From contig JAURZM010000057.1 of NCBI GenBank assembly GCA_030653385.1, positions 1 to 64,000 on the forward strand: a DNA stretch of 64,000 nucleotides. Direction: 5' to 3'. The DNA is from Rubrivivax sp. (GTDB lineage Bacteria > Pseudomonadota > Gammaproteobacteria > Burkholderiales > Burkholderiaceae_C). Numbering within the stretch: the first letter of the stretch is position 1; the number at the start of each line of letters is the position of its first letter. The notes beneath the pieces were generated by a model. The model was not told the origin of the DNA and did not search any database. It saw only the letters and a program-made list of their open reading frames with translations. Both the position numbers and the translations under genes were made by a program. This document shows, in pieces, positions 1 to 8,217 of this stretch.

Positions 1-359
1 AGCCGGCCGGCGATGACCTGATCCAGCCGGGCCATGGCCCCGACCTCGTTGCGCACGGTGCGGTAGAACAGCAGCGGATCGGTGATCTGCCAGCGTGAGA
101 CGTGATCCACCAGCAGCCGTTTCTTATCCAGGGTCAGGTACTCGGCGGTCTGGGGTTCGGTGCCCAGGACGCGCTTATCCAGCAGAACCAGGTCGTGGAT
201 GAGGGGCGCCTTGAAGTACAGGCCCGGATCGCGCACCACCCGCACCGGTTCGCCAAATTGGAACACCAAGCCTTGCTGCCCCTCGCGGACGACATACACC
301 GACTGAAAGGCGGCGAAGACCAACACGGCCAATACGCCGATGACAATGAGTTTCTTCAT
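1..359 (-). CDS. hflC: HflC-like SPFH protease modulator (3' part cut by window edge)
   Basis: The first 119 residues of an HflC-type membrane protein are visible; the rest lies outside the window. The N-terminus has one signal-anchor helix (MKKLIVIGVLAVLVFAAF), then the start of an SPFH/band-7 domain with the usual VREGQQGLVFQFG and PGLYFKAP segments. HflC pairs with HflK to form a periplasm-facing complex that restrains the FtsH protease. A clear AAGGAG ribosome site lies before the ATG, 30 bp after the hflK stop, so the two are co-transcribed. Third codon positions are less GC-rich than in the rest of the window, a trait shared with hflK and the 3' part of the next gene. Family is certain; whether this is the main or a second hflKC copy cannot be told here. 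Confidence 0.9.
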   Translation of the reverse strand, partial: MKKLIVIGVLAVLVFAAFQSVYVVREGQQGLVFQFGEPVRVVRDPGLYFKAPLIHDLVLLDKRVLGTEPQTAEYLTLDKKRLLVDHVSRWQITDPLLFYRTVRNEVGAMARLDQVIAGR

Positions 360-389
360 GGGTTTGCTCCTTAACTTGCTGATTGACCT

Positions 390-1415
390 TTACGGGGCCG
401 GCGCCGGTTCGGTGGGAACGATCACTGGCGGGGTCAGATCGGTCAGCGGCAAGAATGGCAAGACTCCGCCGCTGCCGGTGTCCAACACGAAGATGTCCGC
501 GCCGGACAGAATCCGTTCGATGCTTTCGAGGTACAGCCGCTCGCGCATCACTTCCGGGGCCTTGAGGTATTCGGCCAGCAGGGCCAGGAAGCGGGCGGCG
601 TCGCCCTCGGCCCGGATCAGCCGCTGTTCGCGGTAGGCTTCGGCCTCCAGCACCATCTTGGCTGCCTGGCCGCGCGCCGCCGGCACCACTTGTTCGGCGT
701 AGCCCTCGGCTTCCTTGACCAGCCGCTCCCGGTCTTCGAAAGCGCGCACGACGTCGTGGAAGGCGTCGCGCACGTCGCTCGGCGGGTCCACGGCCAGCAG
801 GCGGGCCTCGGTGACCAGCAGGCCGGTTTGATACTGGTCGAGCAATTCCTGCAGGCGCGTCTTGACCTGATCCTGTGCCTGCACCCGCCCCTCGGTCATG
901 GTGAAGTCAATCGTGTTCTGCCCGACAGCGGAGCGCAGCGCGATCTCGGCCGAGGCCTTGAGCACGGCTTCCGCGTCGCGCACGTGGAAGAGATACGCCA
1001 CCGGGTCATGCACCAGGTATTGGATGAATAGCTGCACCACGACCATGTTCTCGTCGCCGGTGAGCATCTGCGCCTCTTCCAGCACCACATTTTGGCTGCC
1101 GGCCTCGGTGCGGTAGCCGATCTCGGCGGTGCGCACGCGCGCCGTGTCCACCACAAACTGGGATTGGATGGGTGCCGGGAGGCGGTAGTGCAGCCCGGAT
1201 TCGCGCAGGCCGGTCAACCGGCCAAACGTCAGCACGAGGCCCTGCTCGCCCGGCCCGACCATGTAAAAGCCCGAGAGCAGCCACAGGCCCACCAGGCCGA
1301 TCACCACGACCCAGATCAGTCGTGGGGATCGCCAGTGGCGCAGAGTCTTGGAGATCCACTCCGGATCGAGGAAATCACTCAAGCCGGGTTCGTTCGGTAC
1401 GTTTGTTCGTCTCAT
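390..1415 (-). CDS. hflK: HflK-like SPFH protease modulator
   Basis: 341 residues: a short cytoplasmic tail, one transmembrane helix at about 33-53 (LIWVVVIGLVGLWLLSGFY), an SPFH/band-7 domain from about 55 and a helical C-terminal part rich in Glu, Ala and Arg (VKEAEGYAEQVVPAARGQA), as in HflK. It would act with HflC on FtsH. An AAGGAG site precedes the ATG. The Gly- and Arg-rich N-terminal extension typical of housekeeping HflK is missing, and the gene sits next to a P-type ATPase, not next to hfq/hflX where the main hflKC of betaproteobacteria normally lies. It may therefore be an accessory paralogue (inference). AGA, CGA and ACA codons near the start are rare elsewhere in this window. Confidence 0.88.
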   Translation of the reverse strand: MRRTNVPNEPGLSDFLDPEWISKTLRHWRSPRLIWVVVIGLVGLWLLSGFYMVGPGEQGLVLTFGRLTGLRESGLHYRLPAPIQSQFVVDTARVRTAEIGYRTEAGSQNVVLEEAQMLTGDENMVVVQLFIQYLVHDPVAYLFHVRDAEAVLKASAEIALRSAVGQNTIDFTMTEGRVQAQDQVKTRLQELLDQYQTGLLVTEARLLAVDPPSDVRDAFHDVVRAFEDRERLVKEAEGYAEQVVPAARGQAAKMVLEAEAYREQRLIRAEGDAARFLALLAEYLKAPEVMRERLYLESIERILSGADIFVLDTGSGGVLPFLPLTDLTPPVIVPTEPAPAP

Positions 1416-1579
1416 TGTATGCTCCTTGTCTTATGAATCTTTAGACCATCTTCCCAAACCAGCCGCGCCGCGTTGGATTTCGGCGGCGGCCTGGTCAATG
1501 ATAACAGGTTCTGGGAATTGCGGGTGGACGAACAGGAGGCGGGTGATCATGATGTAGATTTAGTGTCATGTGTCTCGAT

Positions 1580-4291
1580 TCAGGCCGCGCGACGGCGCAG
1601 CCACCATTTTTCCAGTTCCACGCCCCAGAAAACGACCGTGCTCAAGAGCAGGCTGACGGCCAGGTCGCCAGGCGGCAGGCTGGTGGTCTTGAAAATTTCC
1701 TGCATGAATGGCAGGTACACAACTGCCAGCTGCAGGATAAAGGTCAGAAGCACCGCGCCCAGGAGCGGCTTATTGGACAACAGGCCGACCTGGAACAGCG
1801 AATCCCGCCCGGAGCGGATGGCCAGGGCGTGTCCCATCTGGGAAAGCGTCAGGGTGGTGAAGACCATCGTCTGCCAGCCGGGATGTCCAGTGCTCCAGGC
1901 CCAGTAGCCCATTGCCAGAGAGACCAGGCCCATCAACAGGCCGACCCAGAGAATATGGCGGCCCATGCCGCGCCCGAAGATATTTTCCTTCGGGTGGTAT
2001 GGCGGGCGGCGCATGGTGTCCCGTTCGGCAGGCTCCACGGCCAGCGCCAGCCCCGGCAGGCCGTCGGTGACCAGGTTGACCCACAGGATTTGCAAAGGCA
2101 GCAGCGGCAGCGGCATGCCCAGGAAGGGGGCGAGCAGCATGGTCCAGATCTCGCCGGAGTTGGAGGTCATGGTGTACTTGATGAATTTGCGGATATTGTC
2201 GTAGATGGTTCGCCCTTCTTCCACGGCTGCGACAATCGTGGCGAAGTTGTCATCCAGCAGCACCATATCGGCGGCTTCTTTGGAAACGTCGGTGCCGGTG
2301 ATGCCCATGGCCACGCCGACGTCGGCGCGTGCCAGCGCCGGCGCGTCGTTGACACCGTCGCCGGTCATCGCCACCACGTCACCCCGAGCCTGGAAGGCCT
2401 GCACGATGCGCAGCTTCTGTGCCGGCTGCACGCGCGCAAACACGGCGATGTGCGGCAGCGCTTCGGTGAGTTCGGTTTCGCCCATGCGTTCGAGCTCGGG
2501 GCCGTCGACGGCACGGTCACCTTCCTGCGCAATACCCAGCTCGCGGGCAATGGCCATGCCGGTGAGCTTGTGGTCGCCGGTCACCATCACCGGCCGGATG
2601 CCGGCGCCGCGGCAGACCGCCACCGCCAGCTTCACCTCTTCCCGCGGTGGGTCGATCTCGCCCACCAGCCCCAGAAAGCGCACACGCCCGCGCAGCGCGT
2701 CGAAGCTGGCATCGGCGTCCAGCGGGTCGTCGTCCAGTTCGGCAAAGGCCAGCACCCGCAGCGCCCGCCGGGCCATGTCCTCTGCGGCTTCGCGCGCGGC
2801 CTGTCGGATGGCGGCGTCGATGCCCGAATCGCCAACGCCTTCGCACAAACGCAGCACGGCTTCGGGGGCACCCTTGATCATCACGTGTCGCGGCAAGGCG
2901 GCTTCGTGGTGACGCGTGGCCATCAGCTTGGTGTCGGCGTCGAAGGGCAGTTCGGCTTCACGCGGGCTGTGCTGGCGCAGGGCCGCCAGGTCGATGCCAC
3001 CCTTGCGTGCCATCACCAGCAGGGCTGCCTCGGTGGGGTCGCCCAGTACGGTCCAGGCGGTGCGTTCTTCGTCGGGCGGCACCAGCTCGGCGTCGTTGCA
3101 CAGGGCGGCCGTGCGCAGCAGGGCCTGCAGCGCGGGGTCGGTGTCGGCGCAGGGCGCTGGCTCGTCGGCGGTGCCTTGCAGTTCACCCGCGGGCGCGTAG
3201 CCAATGCCACTGAGCGTGATCTCGCGGCCGGGCGGCAACCACAGCGCCACCGCCGTCATCTCGTTTTTGGTCAGCGTGCCGGTTTTGTCGCTGCAGATCA
3301 CGGTGGTCGAACCCAGGGTCTCGACCGCCGACAAGCGCCGGATGATGGCGCCACGGCCGGCCATGCGCTGCATGCCCACGGCCAGCGCCACCGTCAGCGC
3401 CACCGGCAGGCCTTCGGGCACCATCGACACCATCTGGCTGATGGCCACCATCAGCACTTCTGAAAGCGGCAGCTGCCGCCACATGCCCAGCAGCACGACC
3501 AGCACAAACAGCGCAATCGCCGCCACCACCAGCGCGCGGCCGAACTGCGCCATGCGCCGCTCCAGCGGTGTCTTGGGTTCGGTGGTGCCGGTCGTCAGGC
3601 CGGCAATGCGGCCCACTTCGGTGTGCACACCGGTGGCCACCACCAGGGCGCGCGCGCGGCCTGCGGTGACGTGGGTGCCGCTGTAAACCATGCCGTGGCG
3701 GTCGGCCAGGCCGGTGGCCTGCGGCACCGCGCCTGCCGACTTGGACACCGGCACCGATTCCCCTGTCAGCGCGGCTTCGGCCACCTGAAGCTGCGCCTGT
3801 TCGACCAGGCGGGCATCGGCACCCACCGCATCGCCAGCGGCCAGCAGCATGATGTCGCCGGGCACCAGCGTGCTGGCTTCGACCACCTGCTCAGCGCCGT
3901 CACGCAGCACTCGCACGTGCAGGGCCGACAGGCGCTGCAGCGCCGCCATCGAATGTTCGGCGCGGCCTTCCTGGAAGGCACCGATGAGGGCGTTGACCAC
4001 CACCACCGCCAGGATCACACCGGCATCGCCCAGGTGCCCCAGCGCCACCGCCAGCACCGCAGCGACGAACAGGATGCCGATCAGCGGGCTCATGAACTGG
4101 CGCCCCACCGTGCGCCACCAGGGCCGCAACGGCGCCTGCGGCAGCGTGTTGGGGCCGTGCTGCGCCAGCCGCAACAGCCCATCGGCGGGTCGCAGTCCGA
4201 CCGCGGGGTCGACGCCGCTGCGCTGCAGCGCCTGTTCGGCGCTCAGGGCATGCCAGGCAGCGGCCGGGTCGTGGTCTGGAAGTGTCGGCAC
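1580..4291 (-). CDS. P-type cation-transporting ATPase (P2A, PMR1/PacL-like)
   Basis: 903-residue integral membrane pump that uses ATP to move a cation, probably Ca2+ or Mn2+, across the inner membrane. It has an N-terminal cation ATPase domain, paired helices around residue 70-110, the TGES dephosphorylation loop, the phosphorylated Asp in DKTGTLT (about residue 335), the hinge motif GDGVNDAP and a C-terminal group of about six helices. The length fits SERCA/PMR1-type bacterial pumps. Substrate is not fixed by the motifs I can read. Codon use is strikingly two-part: the region from the start codon down to about 2.3 kb is extremely GC-rich at third positions like the other genes, whereas the last ~700 bp use ATT, AAT, TCC and GTT freely, like the adjacent hflKC. 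The change falls near the conserved GDGVND segment. Confidence 0.93.
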   Translation of the reverse strand: MPTLPDHDPAAAWHALSAEQALQRSGVDPAVGLRPADGLLRLAQHGPNTLPQAPLRPWWRTVGRQFMSPLIGILFVAAVLAVALGHLGDAGVILAVVVVNALIGAFQEGRAEHSMAALQRLSALHVRVLRDGAEQVVEASTLVPGDIMLLAAGDAVGADARLVEQAQLQVAEAALTGESVPVSKSAGAVPQATGLADRHGMVYSGTHVTAGRARALVVATGVHTEVGRIAGLTTGTTEPKTPLERRMAQFGRALVVAAIALFVLVVLLGMWRQLPLSEVLMVAISQMVSMVPEGLPVALTVALAVGMQRMAGRGAIIRRLSAVETLGSTTVICSDKTGTLTKNEMTAVALWLPPGREITLSGIGYAPAGELQGTADEPAPCADTDPALQALLRTAALCNDAELVPPDEERTAWTVLGDPTEAALLVMARKGGIDLAALRQHSPREAELPFDADTKLMATRHHEAALPRHVMIKGAPEAVLRLCEGVGDSGIDAAIRQAAREAAEDMARRALRVLAFAELDDDPLDADASFDALRGRVRFLGLVGEIDPPREEVKLAVAVCRGAGIRPVMVTGDHKLTGMAIARELGIAQEGDRAVDGPELERMGETELTEALPHIAVFARVQPAQKLRIVQAFQARGDVVAMTGDGVNDAPALARADVGVAMGITGTDVSKEAADMVLLDDNFATIVAAVEEGRTIYDNIRKFIKYTMTSNSGEIWTMLLAPFLGMPLPLLPLQILWVNLVTDGLPGLALAVEPAERDTMRRPPYHPKENIFGRGMGRHILWVGLLMGLVSLAMGYWAWSTGHPGWQTMVFTTLTLSQMGHALAIRSGRDSLFQVGLLSNKPLLGAVLLTFILQLAVVYLPFMQEIFKTTSLPPGDLAVSLLLSTVVFWGVELEKWWLRRRAA

Positions 4292-4418
4292 GGCACGGTT
4301 CTCGGTTCGACAGGGGCTGCCGTGCTCGCACCGCAGACCCGGCAGGTGCCGGGATGCGGTGCATTCTGGGACTTCAAAGACCCCACGTGTCGAAGACCGG
4401 CCGCGTGTTTGCGCGAGA

Positions 4419-4988
4419 TCAAGTCACGGGCAGCGCGAAGTCCAGTTCATCGACCTTCACCGCACGGTTGTGGCGGCCCGGGTAGCTGAGCCAGGTCATC
4501 GCGACATTGAGTTCGCGGATGACGTCGGCCGCGGCGATGCGCGTGCCGTCGTCGAACGCCATGTCGCCCGTGGTGTGGGCGTCGGCCAGCAGCGTCAGGT
4601 CGTAACCCCGCTCCAGCGCGCCATAGGCGGTGGCGCGGATGCACCAGTTGCTGGCTGCACCGGCCAGCGTGATGTGGCTGGCGCCCAGGCGGGCCAGTTC
4701 GTCTTCGAGTGTGGTCTGCTCGAAGGACGAGTTGAAGTGTTTGTGGATCAACGTTTCGCCCGCTGCTGGCAGCAGTTCAGGCACCCACTGCCAGGCCGGG
4801 CTGCCGGTGGGCAGTTCTTCGCTGGCATGCTGCACCCAGACCACCGGGACACCCTGGATGCGCGCTCGCTGCACGGCATTTGCCACGTTGGCCACGACAC
4901 GGGGGGCTTCCCAGGCTTCGGCCACCACACCGACCTGCACGTCGACCACCAGAAAAACGGCCTGCTGGCCCGGGCGGACGGTTGCCAT
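4419..4988 (-). CDS. Isochorismatase-family cysteine hydrolase
   Basis: Cytosolic hydrolase of the isochorismatase/nicotinamidase fold, about 189 residues. The expected triad is visible: Asp in FLVVDVQ near the N-terminus, Lys in IHKHFNSSF, and the nucleophilic Cys in [11 protein letters not shown]. It lacks the metal-binding His pattern of true nicotinamidases, so the natural substrate is unknown; many such proteins hydrolyse amides or simple esters. I chose the ATG at 4988 because it is preceded by AAGGC and begins the conserved part; an upstream ATG at 5027 would add 13 residues. It lies alone between the ATPase and a DUF3859 gene, all on the same strand. Confidence 0.82.
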   Translation of the reverse strand: MATVRPGQQAVFLVVDVQVGVVAEAWEAPRVVANVANAVQRARIQGVPVVWVQHASEELPTGSPAWQWVPELLPAAGETLIHKHFNSSFEQTTLEDELARLGASHITLAGAASNWCIRATAYGALERGYDLTLLADAHTTGDMAFDDGTRIAAADVIRELNVAMTWLSYPGRHNRAVKVDELDFALPVT

Positions 4989-5050
4989 GGTGTTTGCCTT
5001 GATTCGGGTCTGTGGAAGGGCCACCATCGTAGCCGGGGTGCAGGTGCGCT

Positions 5051-5542
5051 TCAGCGTGCGTCGAAGCGGAACACCCGCTCGGGCTGCCCATCGACCCAGA
5101 CTTTGATGACCCAGGTGCCCTTGGGGTCGCCTTGCGTGACGGTCCAGGTGTGGGCAATGACCCCGTCGCGCGGTTCAAGCCAGATCTCGGTGGTCGCGGT
5201 GCGGCCGTCCAGCGAGGTCTTGCGCTTGATGTCGGGCTCGGGGTCGCCCCAGGTGCGGGGCTCCTGCGGCAGCGTGATCTCCTCGCGCACCCGCACACGT
5301 TTTTGCGTTGTCTGCAAGGCCATCATCCAGCCGAAGGTCTGACCGTCCCTCAGCGGCAACTGGCTGCCGGGCCTGAAAGGGCCGGCCTCGTCGCCGGGCT
5401 GGCCGAAGAGCCCCGCTTGCGCAGAAAGGATGCGCACCGCAGGCGCTGCAGCCTTCGGCTGAGCCGCTGCCGGCAAAAGCGGCAAAAGCGGGCCGGTGAA
5501 CAGCAGCAGACAGACCAGCAGCAGGCGAAACAGCGTGGACAT
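5051..5542 (-). CDS. Exported DUF3859-like protein
   Basis: 163 residues with a clear Sec signal peptide (hydrophobic run at residues 6-25 ending at AAA-QP). The mature part, about 135 residues, fits the pattern I know as DUF3859: a short beta-rich domain with GLFG near the start, an IWLEPRDG segment and a closing GTWVIKVWVDGQ motif. It should lie in the periplasm. No enzymatic residues stand out and the function of the family is unknown to me. It stands between the isochorismatase-like gene and the kinase-exonuclease gene with 60-70 bp gaps, so it may have its own transcript. Confidence 0.7.
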   Translation of the reverse strand: MSTLFRLLLVCLLLFTGPLLPLLPAAAQPKAAAPAVRILSAQAGLFGQPGDEAGPFRPGSQLPLRDGQTFGWMMALQTTQKRVRVREEITLPQEPRTWGDPEPDIKRKTSLDGRTATTEIWLEPRDGVIAHTWTVTQGDPKGTWVIKVWVDGQPERVFRFDAR

Positions 5543-5604
5543 CAGAGAACCTCCGGTGCAACCGCATGATGCCCGTGATGCGGGCGACGCGCGAAGGTCC
5601 GCGC

Positions 5605-7827
5605 TCAGTACTTCAGGCGCGCCAGGTGCGTTTGGCGCGAAGCGTCCAGCGCCTGCTGCAAAGTCGTGATGCCGGCCGCCTGCAACAGTGGCAGCAGCTT
5701 CAGGAACACCTCGGCCGTGACCATCGCATCACCCAGTGCGGTGTGGCGGCCCAGCACCGGCACCCCCAGGCGTTCGGCAATCGCCTCCAGGCCGTGGCTG
5801 GCCTGCTGCGGATGCACCACCGCCGACAGCAACATCGTGTCAAGCACCGGCTGCACGAAACACACGCCGGTGCGCTTTTCCTTCAACTGCAGGAAACGCA
5901 TGTCGAAAGCCGCGTTGTGCGCCACCAGCACGGTGTCCTGCGCAAAGGCATGGAAGGCCGGCAGCACCTCGTCAATTGCCGGCTGGCCCTGCAGCGCTTC
6001 GGGCTGGATGCCGTGAATGGCCACGCCCGCGGCCGGCACGCTGCGCCGTGGGTCCACCAGCTGATCGAAGCAGTCCTGCCGGCGCAGCTTGCCGGCCACG
6101 ATGCGCGTGGCGCCGATCTGGATGATCTCGTCACCGGCGCCCGGGTCCAGGCCGGTGGTTTCGGTGTCGAACACCGTGCAGGCCAGTTCGGGCAGTGGCG
6201 TGTAGGCCCAGGCCGCGTCCTGCCCGCCGCCGCCCTTCAGCGCAAAGAGGTCGAAGTCGTAGAACTCGGGCCGGCTGTCGTGCTGCAGCTGCACGCTGGC
6301 CTGCAGCGGCGCGGTTTCGTCGGCCAGCGGCAGCAGGAAGCGGAAAAAGGCCTCCTGCCGCACCCGGGCCCGTTCGAACCACAGCGCACCACCGTGGCGC
6401 TGCACCACGTCGCGCACGGTCAGCGGCGTGGCGGCGTCGCCGTCCCTGATGTCCTCGGTTTCCCAGGCCGTCACGGTTTCGGTGCTCATGGCCTGCACGG
6501 CCCACACCAGATCGAGCTGCGCCTTTCCGTCGGCGGCGGCCAGCCGCAGCTGCAGGCGCGCGATGCCGTATTCACCCGCCAGCCGCCCGGCCAGGTGCAG
6601 CAGGGCCTGGATGAGGCTGTAGCTGTCGACCTTCAGCCACAGCGCGGCGTCGACACCGCTGGCGCTCACTCTGACCGTCAGCTGGTCTTCGATGCGCTGC
6701 GCGGCGGCGGCCACCAGGTCGGCGCCCAGCATGTCTTCCAGCGGCCAGCGTGTCTTGATGTTGCTCAGGCCCTGTGCGGCGGCTTCGTTCAGCCGCCGGC
6801 CCATGGTGCGGATCTCGTCGCGCACCACGGCCATGAAACGTTCGCGTGTGGTGGCATCCAGGTCCGGGTCGTCCAGCAGTTCCACCGCCGCCTGCAGGTT
6901 GCCCAGGCTGCTGCGGTGACCTTCGCTCAGCTTGTGCAGCAGGCGGTCACGTGCGGTGTCGTCGGCCAGGTCGCGCGTGATGTTGTCCAGCATCAGCACA
7001 AAACCACTCAAGGGCGCGTCCAGCTCGGCTTGGGGCGCACGCACCGGCGCCATCTGCACACGAAGCAACTGGCCGCCGCGGGTGGCGGTGACAAACTGCG
7101 CCGAGGGGTGGGCGGCGCCGCGCTGCAAGCGCTCTTGCACCGCCTGCAGCGCGTGCGCCACCAGGCGGCGGTCGAGCACGCCATAGATGCTGCGGCCCAG
7201 AGCCAGTGTTTCTGCGCCGCCGATATTGCGCTTGACCGAGGCATCGGCCGCAGCGCCGTCGGCAGCGGCCGGGCCACCTTGCGCCGACAGCGCCAGCGCG
7301 CGGAACTGCAGCCGGGCGCGGGCGTTGAACAGCAGCACCCGGCCGTCCAGGTTGCAGACCACCACGCTCTGCGTCAGTTCGGCCATCAGCGCGGCCAGGC
7401 GCTGGCGTTCCTGTTCGACCTCGCGGCTGGCCAGGGCCACCTGCGTGGCCATGTCGGCACGAAGGCTGTCACGTTGCTGCGCCAGCGTGTTGACGGCCAG
7501 CGCCAGAGCGCGGCTGCTGCGGCTGCCTTCGGCGGGCAGTTGCCTTTCGCCGGCGCTGCTGATCAGCACCTGCACACCTTCGGCCAGGCGGCCCGGCGCT
7601 GCGGCGAAGTGGTGCCAGGCACGGCGCGCCGCCGTGCCGGCCGCGATGGCCAGCACCAGCCACAACATGAACACCAGCGCCAGGCGCGGCTGCAGCAGGT
7701 CCCACACCATGGCGCGCTGGGCGCCTTCCAGCGTGACCGCCAGCAGGCCCGCGGTGGCGCCCAGCATCACCGCCAGCAAGGCCCCGGGCGCGACGGCCGC
7801 GGCCAATTCCTGTCTGTCGACGTTCAT
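5605..7827 (-). CDS. Membrane kinase-like protein fused to DnaQ-type 3'-5' exonuclease
   Basis: 740 residues. Order: two N-terminal membrane helices (about 10-32 and 47-66), a coiled coil (about 110-145), a PAS-like segment (VVVCNLDGRVLLFNARAR), a degenerate histidine-kinase core and, from about residue 545, a DEDDh exonuclease. The exonuclease keeps FDTETTG (Asp554, Glu556), HNAAFDMRF and HTALGD, so it looks active. The kinase part keeps a His (SEGHRSSLGNLQ) but the N box lacks its Asn (LIQALLHLAGRLA) and no clear G boxes follow, so ATP-dependent phosphotransfer is doubtful. It is the last gene of the acetate operon, 15 bp after the response regulator, with a GGAGG site. Separate DnaQ-like nucleases occur beside actP clusters in Pseudomonas; the fusion puts the nuclease at the membrane. 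Its substrate is unknown. Confidence 0.85.
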   Translation of the reverse strand: MNVDRQELAAAVAPGALLAVMLGATAGLLAVTLEGAQRAMVWDLLQPRLALVFMLWLVLAIAAGTAARRAWHHFAAAPGRLAEGVQVLISSAGERQLPAEGSRSSRALALAVNTLAQQRDSLRADMATQVALASREVEQERQRLAALMAELTQSVVVCNLDGRVLLFNARARLQFRALALSAQGGPAAADGAAADASVKRNIGGAETLALGRSIYGVLDRRLVAHALQAVQERLQRGAAHPSAQFVTATRGGQLLRVQMAPVRAPQAELDAPLSGFVLMLDNITRDLADDTARDRLLHKLSEGHRSSLGNLQAAVELLDDPDLDATTRERFMAVVRDEIRTMGRRLNEAAAQGLSNIKTRWPLEDMLGADLVAAAAQRIEDQLTVRVSASGVDAALWLKVDSYSLIQALLHLAGRLAGEYGIARLQLRLAAADGKAQLDLVWAVQAMSTETVTAWETEDIRDGDAATPLTVRDVVQRHGGALWFERARVRQEAFFRFLLPLADETAPLQASVQLQHDSRPEFYDFDLFALKGGGGQDAAWAYTPLPELACTVFDTETTGLDPGAGDEIIQIGATRIVAGKLRRQDCFDQLVDPRRSVPAAGVAIHGIQPEALQGQPAIDEVLPAFHAFAQDTVLVAHNAAFDMRFLQLKEKRTGVCFVQPVLDTMLLSAVVHPQQASHGLEAIAERLGVPVLGRHTALGDAMVTAEVFLKLLPLLQAAGITTLQQALDASRQTHLARLKY

Positions 7828-7842
7828 GCCTGCCTCCGGCGC

Positions 7843-8217
7843 TCAGCCGGCCAGCATCTCGCGCACACGCTGGGCCAGCTCGTGTGTGCTGAAGGGCTTG
7901 ACCATGTAGCCGTCGGCGCCCACACCCAGGCCCTGGGCCCTGTCGGCGTCGCGGCCCTTGGCGGTGAGCAGCAGGATCTTCGTGCCGGCCAGTGTGTCGT
8001 CGGCACGCACGGCCTGGCAGACCTCGAAGCCGCTGCGTTTGGGCATCATCACGTCCAGCAGCACGAGGCCCGGCCTTTCGCTGCGGATCAGTGCCAGCGC
8101 CTCGTCGCCATCGTGGGCCAGCAGCACCTGGTGGCCTTCGCGTTTCATCAGGAATTCCAGGCTGATCAGGATGTTGGGCTCGTCGTCGGCAATCAGCACC
8201 TTGTGGCTCATGGTCAT
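7843..8217 (-). CDS. Single-domain response regulator
   Basis: 124 residues made only of a CheY-like receiver: acidic pocket DDE (11-13), phospho-acceptor Asp55 (LVLLDVMMP), Thr85 and Lys107 (YMVKPFS). There is no DNA-binding output domain. The ATG at 8217 overlaps the stop of the upstream sensor kinase (ATGA), which fixes the start and shows that the two are made together. It should receive phosphate from that kinase. In related acetate-switch systems (CrbS/CrbR, MxtR/ErdR) the partner regulator carries a LuxR-type DNA-binding domain; here output must pass through protein contact, for example with the downstream kinase-like/exonuclease protein, or another regulator elsewhere (inference). Confidence 0.92.
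   Translation of the reverse strand: MTMSHKVLIADDEPNILISLEFLMKREGHQVLLAHDGDEALALIRSERPGLVLLDVMMPKRSGFEVCQAVRADDTLAGTKILLLTAKGRDADRAQGLGVGADGYMVKPFSTHELAQRVREMLAG

Noticed and set aside
2205-2912. Ser/Arg-rich plus-strand frame within the ATPase
   Set aside because: Antisense shadow; low-complexity Ser/Arg composition and no start signal.
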